NCBI GenBank assembly: GCA_963663365.2
Contig: CAXXIH010000002.1
Coordinates: 248,001-312,000, forward strand
Direction: 5' to 3'
Length of the DNA: 64,000 nucleotides
Source: G963663365 sp963663365
GTDB taxonomy: Bacteria > Hinthialibacterota > Hinthialibacteria > Hinthialibacterales > G963663365
Position numbers and translations under genes: made by a program. The notes beneath the pieces were generated by a model. That model worked only from the letters and a program-made list of their open reading frames with translations. It was not told where the DNA came from and made no database searches. Below, one piece after another: positions 9,304 to 20,200 of this stretch (the stretch's first letter is position 1; the number at the start of each line of letters is the position of its first letter).

Positions 9304-12300
9304 GGGTCTTTGCACAATGGGAGCGGTGCGGCAGCGGGGCCTTACGGGCAGTAGATCGACACCGGCAAATTCGGGATCGGGGACGGCACGGATTTCATCT
9401 TCCCCTCGATAGGGGCAGTTGGCATCGACCCAGCCGATCAGCTGCCGCAGAGAAACCGGATCGACTTTTACTTCATGATGCATACCGCTCATAGCGATAT
9501 CAATCAGTCTGCTTTTGGGGGATAAGTACCGCCCGGGGCGGAATGTTGCATAACTCTCAGGTTCGCTTTGATCGAAATTTTCAATTAGCATGGCGCCAGC
9601 CAGGCTGGGTTGATCGAATCCGCTGGCGACCGGCCAACATTTTCCGACCAAAGTCACATAAGGTTCCTTAAAGAACCATTGATCGCTCGGACGCAATGTA
9701 AGATCAAGAGTTTGTTGCGCTTTTCCGCCACCTTGATGGCATTCGCCGCAATAACGGTCGAGAACAGGTTGAACCAAACCTTCATAGCTGATTGTGCGCT
9801 CGCTGCCCCATGGCGGCGGATCGAGTTTGCAGACTTCGCGCTGCACGGCTTCTCCCGGCGCATTCACGGGGGCCACGCTATGCATCTCGTGACAACCGAC
9901 GCAGCCCCTGACTTCGCCGGGCATCACTCCCGTAAAAGTCCGCATGGTTTGCAGAGCTCTGTAGCGTTCATCCAATACCTGGAAATGAAGCGCTTTGCCA
10001 GCGGGGACTTCAACATAAACCGAACCATCATCGTTTATCGGCGCTGTGCCTAAAATCCGCTTAACACCGTCATCCTGCAATATCGAAGTGCCCGGTCCGG
10101 AAAAGCGTGAATCACGGGTCCACGAGCTCGCGGTCTTCGGATCGATCTGCAGCACCCGAATGTATTTTGCCGAGCCTCGAGGCAAATCCGGGACATTTCG
10201 ATAGATATCGCTGCTATAAAGGTAACCCGGTTTGGTTTCTTCTCTTTTGTCACCTGTTCCGGGCCAGGCAACGCGGTCCGGCTGGTAAGGAGGACTTAGT
10301 CTGGGTTTGATGGGCATAGCATGCCAGATGTTATAGACGCCTTCATAAATAAGTTCGCGGTTGCCATCCGTATCCATGAGATACAAGCGGAACTTATCAT
10401 CCGGTCCCCGGGCGGAAACCAGGAAGTCCTTTTCCGATAATGGATAAGGCGTTTTGTAAGCCGTATACCCGCCGGACACGTGATAATCAGGCGACTCGGG
10501 AACATCCGATGGAGGTTCACCACATTCCGGCCAGGGAATATCGCAAGTGACCTTGGTCAGTCCATGGGGAAAATTGAAGCCTTCGCGGGGATCGATAATT
10601 CCGATGGAACCATCGAACCAATTGTGGTGAGCAACGCCCGTAAACATGACCCTGGGGCTGCCCGGGATGGGCCGGGCTTCGGTCAAGTGATCCGGCCAAA
10701 CGCTTTGATTGCCCCAAAAGACGGCGGTATTGGTGCCATCTTGATTTGTAGTCCAGAGGCTTTGAATGCGCCACAGGGCTTTATCTGTATATTCCCAGCG
10801 TGAGTAAATCATGCGGCCATCGTTGAGCAAGGTGGGCAGCCAGTCGGGTTCATTGTTGCGGCTGAGTAAGTAGATGTTTTGACCATCGGCATCGCAACGG
10901 GCCAAAATGTACGAATAAGTATAAGGCATGCATCGCACATAGGTATTGCAGCGTGTTGTGGTGAAGGCGATTTTGCCATCCGGCAAGTAAATAGGATCGA
11001 TGTCGTCATATTCACCGAAAGTGAGCTGGCGCAAGCCGGTTCCATCCAAATTGATTTCATAAAGATGAAAACTCCTTTCACCTTCCGCCCAGAAACAGAA
11101 AAGAACGCGTTGGGCATCGAAAGAAAGATCGGGCCGCCAAAAACTTCCGGGCGTCTCCGGCGCAAGTTTGCGAATGGTTCCTCCCGGGTGTAATCCATCC
11201 AAGACCAACAGCCGACCGCCGGGGACAGCCATCATGCCATTCCGGTGGCGTGCCTGGTGCGGCCACTCCGCTCCTTGGGGGTAGGGATTATCGATAAACA
11301 AGACCCGTTCAAAATCGACAGCGGGATTCTTGAAAACAATGCGCCGCTTTGCTTCGCGCACTTTGTAATAGAGAGTTTCAGCGGCGTTTGGAGCCTCCGT
11401 TTTGCCGCGCAAGGCTATAAGCCGCCCCTCCAAATCTTCAAGATCATTGAGTTCGGTATCGAGCGAGGGAGTCTGGGGATTTTCCAATAATCTAGCAGCC
11501 AGTTCACGCGCCCAACCGATTTCAGAAAGCGCACGTTCGGTCAGATCGACATCACATGCCTGGAAAAGCCAATCCGTCTGCAAAACTTCCTGAGCTTCGT
11601 TATCGGACAGAGTTCGTACGGGCGGCTCGCCGGCGACTCCATACTGCGCCGGAGGATGAGGAATAATCGATTTTCCCAAACGCTGCACAATTTCCGGCCG
11701 CAGTCCTTTGAAGTTCTGCCATTTCTCAAACTCGATGCCATTGCCGGTCTCAAGTTGCTGCGAAGACGCCCACGTACCGCTGTAACCGGATTTTGGTGTA
11801 TGCAATCCCGCCAGACAAACAACATGCCCTGTGGCGAGATCACTTACGACTAACGCTTCAGTAGACCGGTCAAGAATACTGTAATCGTCATCGTGAGTAT
11901 GATTCGATTCGAGATTTGTATAGACAGAGAGATAAACGTTTTCAACAGTTTTCGAACCTGTATTCACAATGCAAAACCCAATGCGAACGACAGGTCCAGG
12001 TTGGATATCGGCCTGTATGACAATTCGCAGCCAACCATCATCTGTCTCAAGCATTCCCGTCAGTTGTTCACTGCCATCAGCCTGAACCGGTTGGATTATA
12101 TGCAGGTTTTGGAGCTGTCCATTCTGATGAATCGAGGTCCCTGCGTGTTTGCTTCTATTGGGGCCGTAATGAATAAAATAGCCAAGGCGGCTCAGCTGGC
12201 CTCCATTGTTGCAAAAAAGAGATTGCTTATCTCCCTCCCAGAAGAAAGCGCCTGAAGAACCTAAGGCAAAGCTGGTTTCCGTGGTTTCAAGCCAAGAATT

Positions 12301-12606
12301 GCCTTGGACTGAGGCTTGAGAGGCTTTCTTTCCCAGGGAGTTGCTTTTTTCGGGATGTGTGGATTGATTCTCGCGGATATGATTTAGCATATCCGCGACA
12401 TGTTCATACGAATCGTCAGACAGTAGGAAAACCGTTTCCGAGACCGTCCCGCCGGGGGCCAGATCACCCAAGCGCCAGGTCAAGACACCATCGGTGTTAC
12501 CAGCCGATTCGAGGCCACCGGAGAAGCAAGGAACAACAGAAAAAAAACAAAGAATACATAGTACGAATCGCCGGACCGCTGGAATCATTAAAGAACCCGA
12601 ATGCAT
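9301..12606 (-). CDS. HzsA-like diheme protein with PD40 beta-propeller
   Basis: A 1101-residue exported protein. The signal peptide is around residues 10-30 (RRFVLCILCFFSVVPCFSGG). Residues about 30-350 form an unassigned beta-rich domain. A helical linker ending RRIVFKNP leads into TolB/PD40-type blades (RPDLSFDAQRVLF, YEINLDGTGLRQLTFG, DIDPIYLPDGKIAFTTTR). Two c-heme motifs follow: CVGCH (902-906) and CGECH (953-957). The layout is that of proteins annotated as hydrazine-synthase-alpha-related in Planctomycetes. These are far commoner than anammox, and no hydrazine synthase beta/gamma genes are here, so a redox or surface-binding role is all I infer. It is paralogous to the gene at 28.1 kb. 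Start ATG 12606 or 12588 (MIPAVRR) is undecided; neither has a clear ribosome site. The stop codon lies in the end of repeat block A. Confidence 0.8.
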   Translation of the reverse strand: MHSGSLMIPAVRRFVLCILCFFSVVPCFSGGLESAGNTDGVLTWRLGDLAPGGTVSETVFLLSDDSYEHVADMLNHIRENQSTHPEKSNSLGKKASQASVQGNSWLETTETSFALGSSGAFFWEGDKQSLFCNNGGQLSRLGYFIHYGPNRSKHAGTSIHQNGQLQNLHIIQPVQADGSEQLTGMLETDDGWLRIVIQADIQPGPVVRIGFCIVNTGSKTVENVYLSVYTNLESNHTHDDDYSILDRSTEALVVSDLATGHVVCLAGLHTPKSGYSGTWASSQQLETGNGIEFEKWQNFKGLRPEIVQRLGKSIIPHPPAQYGVAGEPPVRTLSDNEAQEVLQTDWLFQACDVDLTERALSEIGWARELAARLLENPQTPSLDTELNDLEDLEGRLIALRGKTEAPNAAETLYYKVREAKRRIVFKNPAVDFERVLFIDNPYPQGAEWPHQARHRNGMMAVPGGRLLVLDGLHPGGTIRKLAPETPGSFWRPDLSFDAQRVLFCFWAEGERSFHLYEINLDGTGLRQLTFGEYDDIDPIYLPDGKIAFTTTRCNTYVRCMPYTYSYILARCDADGQNIYLLSRNNEPDWLPTLLNDGRMIYSRWEYTDKALWRIQSLWTTNQDGTNTAVFWGNQSVWPDHLTEARPIPGSPRVMFTGVAHHNWFDGSIGIIDPREGFNFPHGLTKVTCDIPWPECGEPPSDVPESPDYHVSGGYTAYKTPYPLSEKDFLVSARGPDDKFRLYLMDTDGNRELIYEGVYNIWHAMPIKPRLSPPYQPDRVAWPGTGDKREETKPGYLYSSDIYRNVPDLPRGSAKYIRVLQIDPKTASSWTRDSRFSGPGTSILQDDGVKRILGTAPINDDGSVYVEVPAGKALHFQVLDERYRALQTMRTFTGVMPGEVRGCVGCHEMHSVAPVNAPGEAVQREVCKLDPPPWGSERTISYEGLVQPVLDRYCGECHQGGGKAQQTLDLTLRPSDQWFFKEPYVTLVGKCWPVASGFDQPSLAGAMLIENFDQSEPESYATFRPGRYLSPKSRLIDIAMSGMHHEVKVDPVSLRQLIGWVDANCPYRGEDEIRAVPDPEFAGVDLLPVRPRCRTAPIVQRP

Positions 12607-13260
12607 ATAAATTTATTGATAATTCTAACAGAAAGCGCCACAGGGCTATAGCCAAAAATCATTAAATCAAGCTAAGAAACAAGGCAAAAAACTGCGCGGA
12701 TTCCATCGGCACCGGAATACAATCGACTTCATGAATTATTCCATTTGAAACTTTAGGCACGCTTCTACGTAGAAAGCAATAACACTCAATATTTAAAGAT
12801 GATGAAGAGTCTCAATTGATATCCGGCGGACAGAACCGGAAAAGTCGTTACCCGCTATGAAGTCAGTGAGTTAATTATGTTCATCACTCCATTAGGTAAT
12901 TGGAAATATGGCTATTCGCTCCGGTATGCGGCCAAGGAAGATGAAATGCGACATCTCACTTGACGATAAAGTAATGGGCGCAATAATTGTCCTAAATGAC
13001 ATAGGACAATTAGATGTAATCTATAAGTATCAATTTATGGGATATCGAGCTGACAGTTATTGGAAATTTGGACCCCGTATGCGGGCTCATACCGGAATTA
13101 GGAGACAAGCCATTCACTATCCATAAGATTTCGATTCAAGCGGATGGTTAAAATGAGACTATCCCGGTGTCAATTCTGATGGTTAGCGGAAATCATACTA
13201 CATTTTTGATAATGGTTCTCACAATTGATTCAGCCCATTTTAGAAGGGGGAAGCCAACCG
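12607..13260. other. Divergent intergenic region without a supported gene
   Basis: It separates the HzsA-like gene from the MoxR operon and must hold both promoters. The only frame above 60 codons (12908-13126) lacks a ribosome site and has no recognisable motif. A perfect inverted repeat lies at 12984-13012 and is listed separately. The stretch before the MoxR start (13140-13250) is AT-rich, but I could not fix a promoter. Confidence 0.5.
12984..13012. promoter_or_regulatory. Perfect 11-bp inverted repeat (candidate operator or hairpin)
   Basis: TAATTGTCCTA at 12984-12994 is matched exactly by TAGGACAATTA at 13002-13012 across a 7-nt spacer (AATGACA). There is no following T tract, so a terminator is unlikely. 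Position in the divergent region upstream of the MoxR operon suggests a dimeric regulator site, but no regulator is encoded in the window. Confidence 0.4.
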
Positions 13261-14322
13261 ATGGCATTTAGGGATGAAGAAGACAACCGTTTTGAGTTGC
13301 CGTTAGCCAAGAGAATGGGCCAGAAAACCATAACGCCTGACAGCGATCTCATGGCCCGTCTGCAAACCGGGTACGCGAACCTAAAGGAACAAATTCACCA
13401 AATCATTGTCGGCCAGGATCAAGTCATTGACTCGGTCCTGAGTTGCATGCTGGCCGGCGGTCATTGCCTAGTACAGGGTGTGCCCGGGCTGGCCAAAACG
13501 CTTTTGGTTCATTCGATTGCGGATGCGCTCAACCTTTCATTTAACCGCATTCAGTTCACCCCAGACCTGATGCCTTCGGACATAACCGGAACGGATATCA
13601 TTCAAGAAGATATCGAGTCACACCAACGGCAATACCAGTTCATTCATGGTCCGGTGTTCGCCAATGTGGTATTGGCGGATGAGATCAACCGTACTCCCCC
13701 CAAAACGCAGGCTGCGTTACTGCAAGCTATGCAAGAACATAAAGTGACGGTTTCAGGACGCACCTACGAACTGGCTCCGCCGTTCTTTATTTTGGCAACA
13801 CAAAATCCGATCGAACAAGAAGGGACTTACCCGCTGCCGGAAGCCGCGTTGGACCGGTTTATGTTTATGGTGTTTATCGACTATCCGGATGCGGCCGAGG
13901 AACACGAGATTGTCAAACGAACGACAACGGGCAGAAAGGCAAAACTGGAACGGGTATTGAGTTTGGACGATATTTTGCAGTTCCAAGAGATGGTCCAGTC
14001 CGCTCCTGTAAGCGATGCGGCAATCGAATACTGTGTGCGTCTGGCGCGGGCAACACGTCCCGGGGATCCGCTCGCTCCCGATGCAGTTAAGCAATACCTA
14101 AAGTGGGGATGCGGTCCCCGCGCAGGGCAATTCATGACACTTGGGGCTAAGTCAAACGCGCTTATCAAAGGGCGGGTGACACCGAGTTTCCAAGATGTGA
14201 AAGATGTTGCGCCCTTGGTTTTGCGTCACCGCATTATTCCCAACTTTAATGCCGAAGCCGACGGTATTGGCGTTGAAGAGATCATCAGCAAGATTCTAGA
14301 ACACGTACAAGTACCGAAATAA
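13261..14322 (+). CDS. MoxR-family AAA+ ATPase
   Basis: A 353-residue cytoplasmic AAA+ ATPase. Walker A is GVPGLAKT (73-80) and Walker B is VVLADEINR (136-144). It also has the MoxR-typical QFTPDLMPSDITGTD stretch and ATQNPIEQEGTYPLPEAALDRF with sensor 1. MoxR proteins act as chaperones or activators for vWA-domain partners, several of which are encoded immediately downstream. I took ATG 13261, which has GAAGGGGGAAG about 9 nt upstream, over an in-frame TTG at 13225. First gene of the seven-gene operon. Confidence 0.95.
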   Translation: MAFRDEEDNRFELPLAKRMGQKTITPDSDLMARLQTGYANLKEQIHQIIVGQDQVIDSVLSCMLAGGHCLVQGVPGLAKTLLVHSIADALNLSFNRIQFTPDLMPSDITGTDIIQEDIESHQRQYQFIHGPVFANVVLADEINRTPPKTQAALLQAMQEHKVTVSGRTYELAPPFFILATQNPIEQEGTYPLPEAALDRFMFMVFIDYPDAAEEHEIVKRTTTGRKAKLERVLSLDDILQFQEMVQSAPVSDAAIEYCVRLARATRPGDPLAPDAVKQYLKWGCGPRAGQFMTLGAKSNALIKGRVTPSFQDVKDVAPLVLRHRIIPNFNAEADGIGVEEIISKILEHVQVPK

Positions 14323-14343
14323 CACACCAAGGGGAGGTGGAAT

Positions 14344-15240
14344 GTGGCCGGACGGAAGAGTTATCTCGACCCGGACCTGCTGAGCAGACTCGGCAATATC
14401 GATCTTGTGGCCCGTTGCGCAGTCGAGGGGTTTTATGCCGGATTGCACCCGAGTCCTTTTCACGGTTTCAGTGTCGAATACAGCGATCACCGGGCTTATG
14501 AGCCGGGCGACGAACTGCGTTTTCTCGATTGGAAGATATTCGGACGCAGCGACAAACTTTACATTAAACAGTTCCAACAAGAGACCAACGTTCCGGTATA
14601 TATCCTTCTCGATTCCAGCATGAGCATGGCTTTTAGCGGTGAAGGCAAACTCAGCAAGTTGGATTATGGTTCGTATCTTGCGGCGGCTCTCTCCTATTTA
14701 ATGCTCGGTCAGGGCGACGCGGTTGGATTGACTACATTTTCGGAAACGATCCGAACCCGGGTTCCCTCAAAATCACGCAGGACTCATCTCTATACGATCC
14801 TTACCGCACTTCAACAGAACCAGGCCTCGGGAAAGACAAGGCTTGCGGATATCTTGCACACCTTGGCGGAGACAACGCACCGAAGGGGATTGGTGGTGCT
14901 GATCTCTGATTTGATCGACGACGCAGAGGATTTACATACCGGGCTGACACATCTCAAGTTTTTAAATCACGATGTCATCCTCTTCCAAACTCTCGATCAT
15001 CAGGAACTGCATTTGGATTACGAGGGACTTATCGAGTTTATCGACCTGGAATCGTCCACACGAATCCGCACATTTACGAATTCATTGCGGGAATCCTATT
15101 GCGAAAAAGTAGCAAATTTTGTGGAAACCGTGGAAAAGAAATCCCGTGAGGTTGGCATCGACTATTGTTTGTTGGATACCAGCCAACCTCTCGACAAGGC
15201 ATTTCTCGCTTATTTGGCGAAACGGAAGAGACTCGGATGA
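14344..15240 (+). CDS. DUF58 domain protein (vWA-like)
   Basis: A 298-residue soluble protein. The DUF58 hallmark EYSDHRAYEPGDELRFLDWKIFGR is at about residues 45-68, followed by a vWA-type MIDAS motif DSSMS at 90-94 (D90, S92, S94) for a divalent cation. DUF58 proteins are standard partners of MoxR ATPases. The start is GTG at 14344 with GGGGAGG about 5 nt upstream, 21 nt after the MoxR stop. The TGA overlaps the next gene's ATG (ATGA), indicating translational coupling. Confidence 0.92.
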   Translation: MAGRKSYLDPDLLSRLGNIDLVARCAVEGFYAGLHPSPFHGFSVEYSDHRAYEPGDELRFLDWKIFGRSDKLYIKQFQQETNVPVYILLDSSMSMAFSGEGKLSKLDYGSYLAAALSYLMLGQGDAVGLTTFSETIRTRVPSKSRRTHLYTILTALQQNQASGKTRLADILHTLAETTHRRGLVVLISDLIDDAEDLHTGLTHLKFLNHDVILFQTLDHQELHLDYEGLIEFIDLESSTRIRTFTNSLRESYCEKVANFVETVEKKSREVGIDYCLLDTSQPLDKAFLAYLAKRKRLG

Positions 15241-17294
15241 GTTTTACGGCAGCCGCTTTTTTGTTGGGAACATTTGCGGTCGCAGGGCCAATCCTGGCGC
15301 ATCTATTGGCACGTCCCCGATTCCGCCGGGTGCCATTTACAATGCTGCATTTTCTGTATGCCGGACAGGCCGAAATGGAATCGCGGCGCAGGTTGCGGGA
15401 TCTGCTTCTGTTGCTCCTGCGGTGCGCGATTATCGTGCTGTTGGTTCTGTTTTTCGCTGGGCCATCGATCAATACCGGCAAAAAGCAAACCATCGCCAAA
15501 GCCAGCTACTTTTTGGCAGTCGATAACTCCCTTTCCATGAATTACAGGGAAGGCAGCAGATCACTTTATCAAAATGCAATTGATGCCACAGCCGAATTTA
15601 TTCAAAAATCTGATGAAGATGCGCAATTCAATCTGTACCCATTAGCAGGCGCAGAACCGATAACTGAACTGGACCGCAATGCGGCATTGGTTGCTCTACG
15701 GCAAATCCGTACGGCGCCGCTCCAGGGAGATTTACGCTCGTATTTATCCGATTTGCGGGAGGCTGGAATATCAAATCCGGATGCAAAGATACACACCCAC
15801 ATTGCCAGCGATTTCACCCCTCCGATTCTCCAACAGATCACAAATCTCTCAGAACCGATTGTCGTGGATTCGTTTCAGTATGAATTCAGCCATCCCCAAG
15901 AAGAAATTTCGAATTGCACCATCTACGATGGCGACGCCAAAGTTGGAAGCGATGACACAATCCAACTCCAGGCAACCCTTATTAACGATGGGCCGGAGCC
16001 GGTCCGGCGTACAGTAGTTATCCGCAATCTCGCGCAAGAGCTGCACCGGTTTGAGGTTGATCTCGATGCAGGCGAACACCGGCGTATTGAACGCGGGATT
16101 TCATTCGATACGCGCCCAACTTCAAGTTATGCGATTGAAATCGCCTATCTCGAAGGAGACGGCCTGGCAGAAGATGACACCTACTGCATGGGGCTTAGCA
16201 TTCCGAAGATTGAAAGCAAAAGGATTTTGGTTGCAGGAGTTAATTCGCGTGAGACTTTTTTGCCGGAGACTGCATTCCAAACGCTTGCACGTAATTATCC
16301 CGGCGAGGCAATCGGCGTAGAGACAATTACGGCGAATGTGTTCAATGCGCGGAATCTTCAAGAAATCGATCTGTTGGTTCTGACTTCGATACAGCAGTCT
16401 ATCGCGCAACTGTTGGAGCCTTTGACGGCTTTTGTTAAAACCGGCGGACGAATCGTGTTTTTTGTATCGCCCATGCAAAGCCCGGCATGCGTGCAGACTT
16501 TTTGGGAAGCGGGTCTGCTCCCTGCTCTGCCTCAGCGTTTGCGATCCGAAACAACGCATACGACCCAGAGTCCCGAAACTTCGATAGAGAATCTCCCTCG
16601 CGCTTTGGATGTTTCTGCATTGCAGGCGCTCCAGAATTACAAAATCGGACAGGCTGTGCTTACCGGCTATTACGAATGCGAAGCGAAGCCCGACAGTTTG
16701 GCGTTATGGCGTTTAGAGGACGGCCCCGGTTTTCTTTATTACTCGTCCTTGGGATTGGGCTCGGTACTTTTGGTTAATACCAGCGCGGACGATTCATTAG
16801 GGACATTGCTTAAATCGCCGGTTTCGGTTGCCTTCTGCCGGACGATTTTGGGACGCCAGGAACCACTCCAAACTCATATCTTCACCAGCGGCGAGCCGAT
16901 TGTTTTACCCAAAGCCGAAAACATGAAAACCATCTCCGGAAGCGAGAGTGGTATTCAAATACTCTCGCCGAATGGGAATGTATTGACAGCGGCTTTGACA
17001 GATTTCGGCATTGTACTGCCTCCCTTGCAAGAAATCGGATGGATTAAAACCGCCGCCGAACCGGCTCTTTATGCAGGCATTAATCCCCCGCGGGAAGAAC
17101 TCAATTTGCAGCAGCCCGAGGCGCAGACTTTGGATGCTTCATTACATGCAATCTTTCAAAAGAGAACAGAACCGGAAAGCGCGCTGCAAGCAAAAATAAC
17201 AACCGGAACCAAACCGATTTGGAAACAGATCGGATGGGTGCTAATTGCGCTGATTCTGACAGAGACCGTCGTTGCCAACAGGTTAAAACGATGA
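15237..17294 (+). CDS. BatA-like membrane protein with N-terminal aerotolerance-type domain and vWA region
   Basis: A 685-residue inner-membrane protein. Residues 1-75 match the BatA N-terminal domain: a hydrophobic segment at about 5-24, LARPRFRRVPFTMLHFL, then a second helix at about 54-75. A vWA-like region begins YFLAVDNSLSMNY with a DxSxS motif at 96-100. A long periplasmic part follows, and a C-terminal transmembrane helix lies near 664-682 (WVLIALILTETVVANRLKR). The ATG overlaps the DUF58 stop, and its own TGA overlaps the next ATG. Bat proteins are linked to envelope stress and aerotolerance in other bacteria; the role here is inferred from that and from the MoxR context. Confidence 0.88.
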   Translation: MSFTAAAFLLGTFAVAGPILAHLLARPRFRRVPFTMLHFLYAGQAEMESRRRLRDLLLLLLRCAIIVLLVLFFAGPSINTGKKQTIAKASYFLAVDNSLSMNYREGSRSLYQNAIDATAEFIQKSDEDAQFNLYPLAGAEPITELDRNAALVALRQIRTAPLQGDLRSYLSDLREAGISNPDAKIHTHIASDFTPPILQQITNLSEPIVVDSFQYEFSHPQEEISNCTIYDGDAKVGSDDTIQLQATLINDGPEPVRRTVVIRNLAQELHRFEVDLDAGEHRRIERGISFDTRPTSSYAIEIAYLEGDGLAEDDTYCMGLSIPKIESKRILVAGVNSRETFLPETAFQTLARNYPGEAIGVETITANVFNARNLQEIDLLVLTSIQQSIAQLLEPLTAFVKTGGRIVFFVSPMQSPACVQTFWEAGLLPALPQRLRSETTHTTQSPETSIENLPRALDVSALQALQNYKIGQAVLTGYYECEAKPDSLALWRLEDGPGFLYYSSLGLGSVLLVNTSADDSLGTLLKSPVSVAFCRTILGRQEPLQTHIFTSGEPIVLPKAENMKTISGSESGIQILSPNGNVLTAALTDFGIVLPPLQEIGWIKTAAEPALYAGINPPREELNLQQPEAQTLDASLHAIFQKRTEPESALQAKITTGTKPIWKQIGWVLIALILTETVVANRLKR

Positions 17295-20200
17295 GCAGAG
17301 ACGACACAGAAAAAAGACTTAGGGGTCTCGTGGGCCGGGTTCAGGCTATCCGCCGCAAAATGTTTACCCTAAACATTTTGAAACTGTTTGCCGTATGCGG
17401 CCTATGGGTTGTGCTATATGCCGCACTTTACGCTTGGCTCGACCACAGAATGCAGTTCGGTATCGCGTTACGCCTGGCGGCGTTGGTTGTATTCGGCATC
17501 GGACTCATAACGATTATTCTGCAATTTTCACGCTTATTGCTCGCACACCGTACATGCAGTCAGGTCGCCAATTTTATCGAGGGGCAATCCCCCTGCGATC
17601 AGCAGTTGGTGGCCGCTATTGAATATTATGAACAAGGTGAAAATTACGCATACTCACAGGATTTGGCCCATTGCCTGGTAAGGCAAGCCGATGCCACATG
17701 CTCTAAAGCGGATTTCAATAGCATTGTCCCTGCATGGCAGAGGAATGTGTGTTTGGTTATTGTGCTTTTAGGCGCCTACTGCACCTTTCTATTTCTGCAA
17801 AACAATTATGTATTCTTTTCGCGTTATTTTAGCCGCTTAACACAACCGTTGGCAGCGATTGAGCCTCTTCCCTCCACGGTGCTGCGCTCACTCAGCGGAG
17901 ATATCGCCGCTGCGCCGGACCGGCCATTTCGTGTAAGTGCAGAGATTGAGGGACTTATTCCCGATACCGCGGATTTGATCGTCGAAAAATCAAAAACCGG
18001 CGAGGCCGAAGCAGAAAACGATCACCAGACGATTCCATTATTCCCCGCGGAGTCCGATGACGGAAAAACTCAATTGGGAACGGAACTCACACTGGCAGTT
18101 GGCGATTACCGTTACCGGTTCGAAAGCGGCGAAGCCATGTCCGAATGGCACTTAATTGACGTTTCGCCATTGCCCGAGATTGCCTCGTTGGAAGCCGAGA
18201 TTGTAACACAAACAAACAACGGGCCGCGAACACAACACCAAAAGATCGAAAACTATACGCTCTCCGTTTTCAAGGATTCACTCATAAAGCTTACGGCAAC
18301 AACAACAGAGCCGATCAATAAGGCCACCTCGGCACTCCCGTTAGGCGAAACCAAGGTACTCGAACTACCTTCGGCTCGCACATTCGAAATAAGTTTTAAA
18401 GCCAAAGAGGACGGTGTGGTCCAATTTCAATTAACGGCACTCAACGGCCTTATCAATAATCGACTTCCTGCGCTTCAGATTACCTTGTTGGAAGATGAAC
18501 CTCCTGCCTTAAGTTGCATATCGCCCGGGGGCGATATTATGGCCACGGTAGTGAGCAGCATTCCGGTCACATTTACAGCAGAAGACGATTACGGGCTGCA
18601 ATCAGCGGAACTTGTATTCGAAATTACAGCACAAGATCCGTGGGTGGTTCCATTCAAGTTCAAGCCGGGTGTGCCATGCGCCACGCAAACACATATCCTT
18701 GAACTAGAAGATTATGATTTAAGTGTCGGAGATAGCATTCTCTATTACGCACGCGCGAAGGAAGCCAACTCAGGATATAAAAAGGAAGCCGCCACAGCAT
18801 GCAGTGACATGTTCTTAATCGAGATTAAACCCTACATGCAAATTTGGCATCCAAACCGGGCCGCTTGCCAATCCGGTGACGGACAAGCGCCTGCAGATCC
18901 CGGCAAACTACATGACAGTCTTAAATATGTTTTGGAGTACTCACGCGCGATCTTGAAAAAGACTTGGGCAATTGCCTCAAAAGAGACTCTCAACGATGAA
19001 GATAATTCCAAGATGGATTCGATTCGATCCGATGCGGGATATGCAGCGGGCCAGCTTTCGCTCATCCGTGACGATCCCCAGTACGCTTTTACAATCGAGC
19101 AGCGGGAGATGCTCAACTATTCAGTCGACCAGTTAATGAAGGCCTGTGCACAACTTGCACGCCATAAACCGAAAGAGGCGATTGAACCGGAAACCAATGC
19201 CTATCAGACATTGCGCAAATTGTTAATTGAGACGGATCGAAAATTGTGTCCGCCGGGCGGCGCCTTGCCTGAGCGTCCTGACCGGGTGGTTGTTGATGAA
19301 AATATTCATTTAACACGGCATGATATCGAGAAGATTAAGCAGGAAGCAAATCAGCTGGCGGATCGAATCGAACAGCTCCACGATCAGCAAAAAAAAGAAT
19401 ATAAGCGTTACGATCATTTTCTTAAGAATAATGAGAAGAACGCATCGCGTCCGCAGAAGACAACAGACGAAAAGACATGGATTGCCGATGTAGAAGATCA
19501 AACCAACCGCCCTGCCTCGAAACAGGACCCGAATATGCCTTCGGGGATCAATCCACCGCAGCCGCCGATTACGCTTGAGGGGGCATTGGATGCAATAATA
19601 AAATCCGGCTCACCTCCTCCCGGCGGCGGGGGCGCTGCTGCAAAAGCTTCGGATCGGTTGGTTCTGTTCCAAGCCAAAGAAAAAATGCTTCAAGAGCGTG
19701 TGCAAGAGTTAATGAACGAACTGGAGCGCATGAAGGCTTTATGCGCACAGCAATCCGTACAACAAGGCATCTCTAAAGAGAAGATTGAAAACGCATTAAA
19801 GGCGCTTGAAGAAGCGGATCAAAGAATTGAGGACTTCTTGGAACAAGCGTCAGCATCTCAATTCAACCCAGAAGACCGGCAACGTATGGCCGAAGCATCC
19901 CGCGATTCATTGGAAAAGGCAGCGATGGCTTTGGGCCAAGGTAAAGACTCCATGAACGATGCAACCTCATCGGGACAAGACGGGGGCCGTTCGGAAGAAT
20001 ACCGGCAACGCGCGGAAGACTTGCAGCAACTGGCCGATGAATTGGAGCGCACATTGGATGCCAAGGAGCGCCGTGAAAAGCTGGCGCAATTGGAGAAGGC
20101 GCAACAAGACCTTCAACAAGCGGCGAAAGAACAAAGCCGTAAGGGAAGCCAGGGAAAGTCTTCCGGGCAACAGCAAGGTTCTCAACAAGGCCGCTCACAA

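Noticed and set aside
8923..9494. Short open frames in repeat block A
   Set aside because: They follow the repeat modules, are not kept in the same frame in the other blocks, and one runs into the HzsA-like gene on the opposite strand.
9301..12606. True hydrazine synthase and an anammox lifestyle
   Set aside because: Only an HzsA-like architecture is present; no beta/gamma subunits or other anammox genes are seen, and the family is widespread in non-anammox bacteria.
12908..13126. 72-codon open frame between the HzsA-like and MoxR genes
   Set aside because: No ribosome site and no recognisable motif; it spans the 11-bp inverted repeat.
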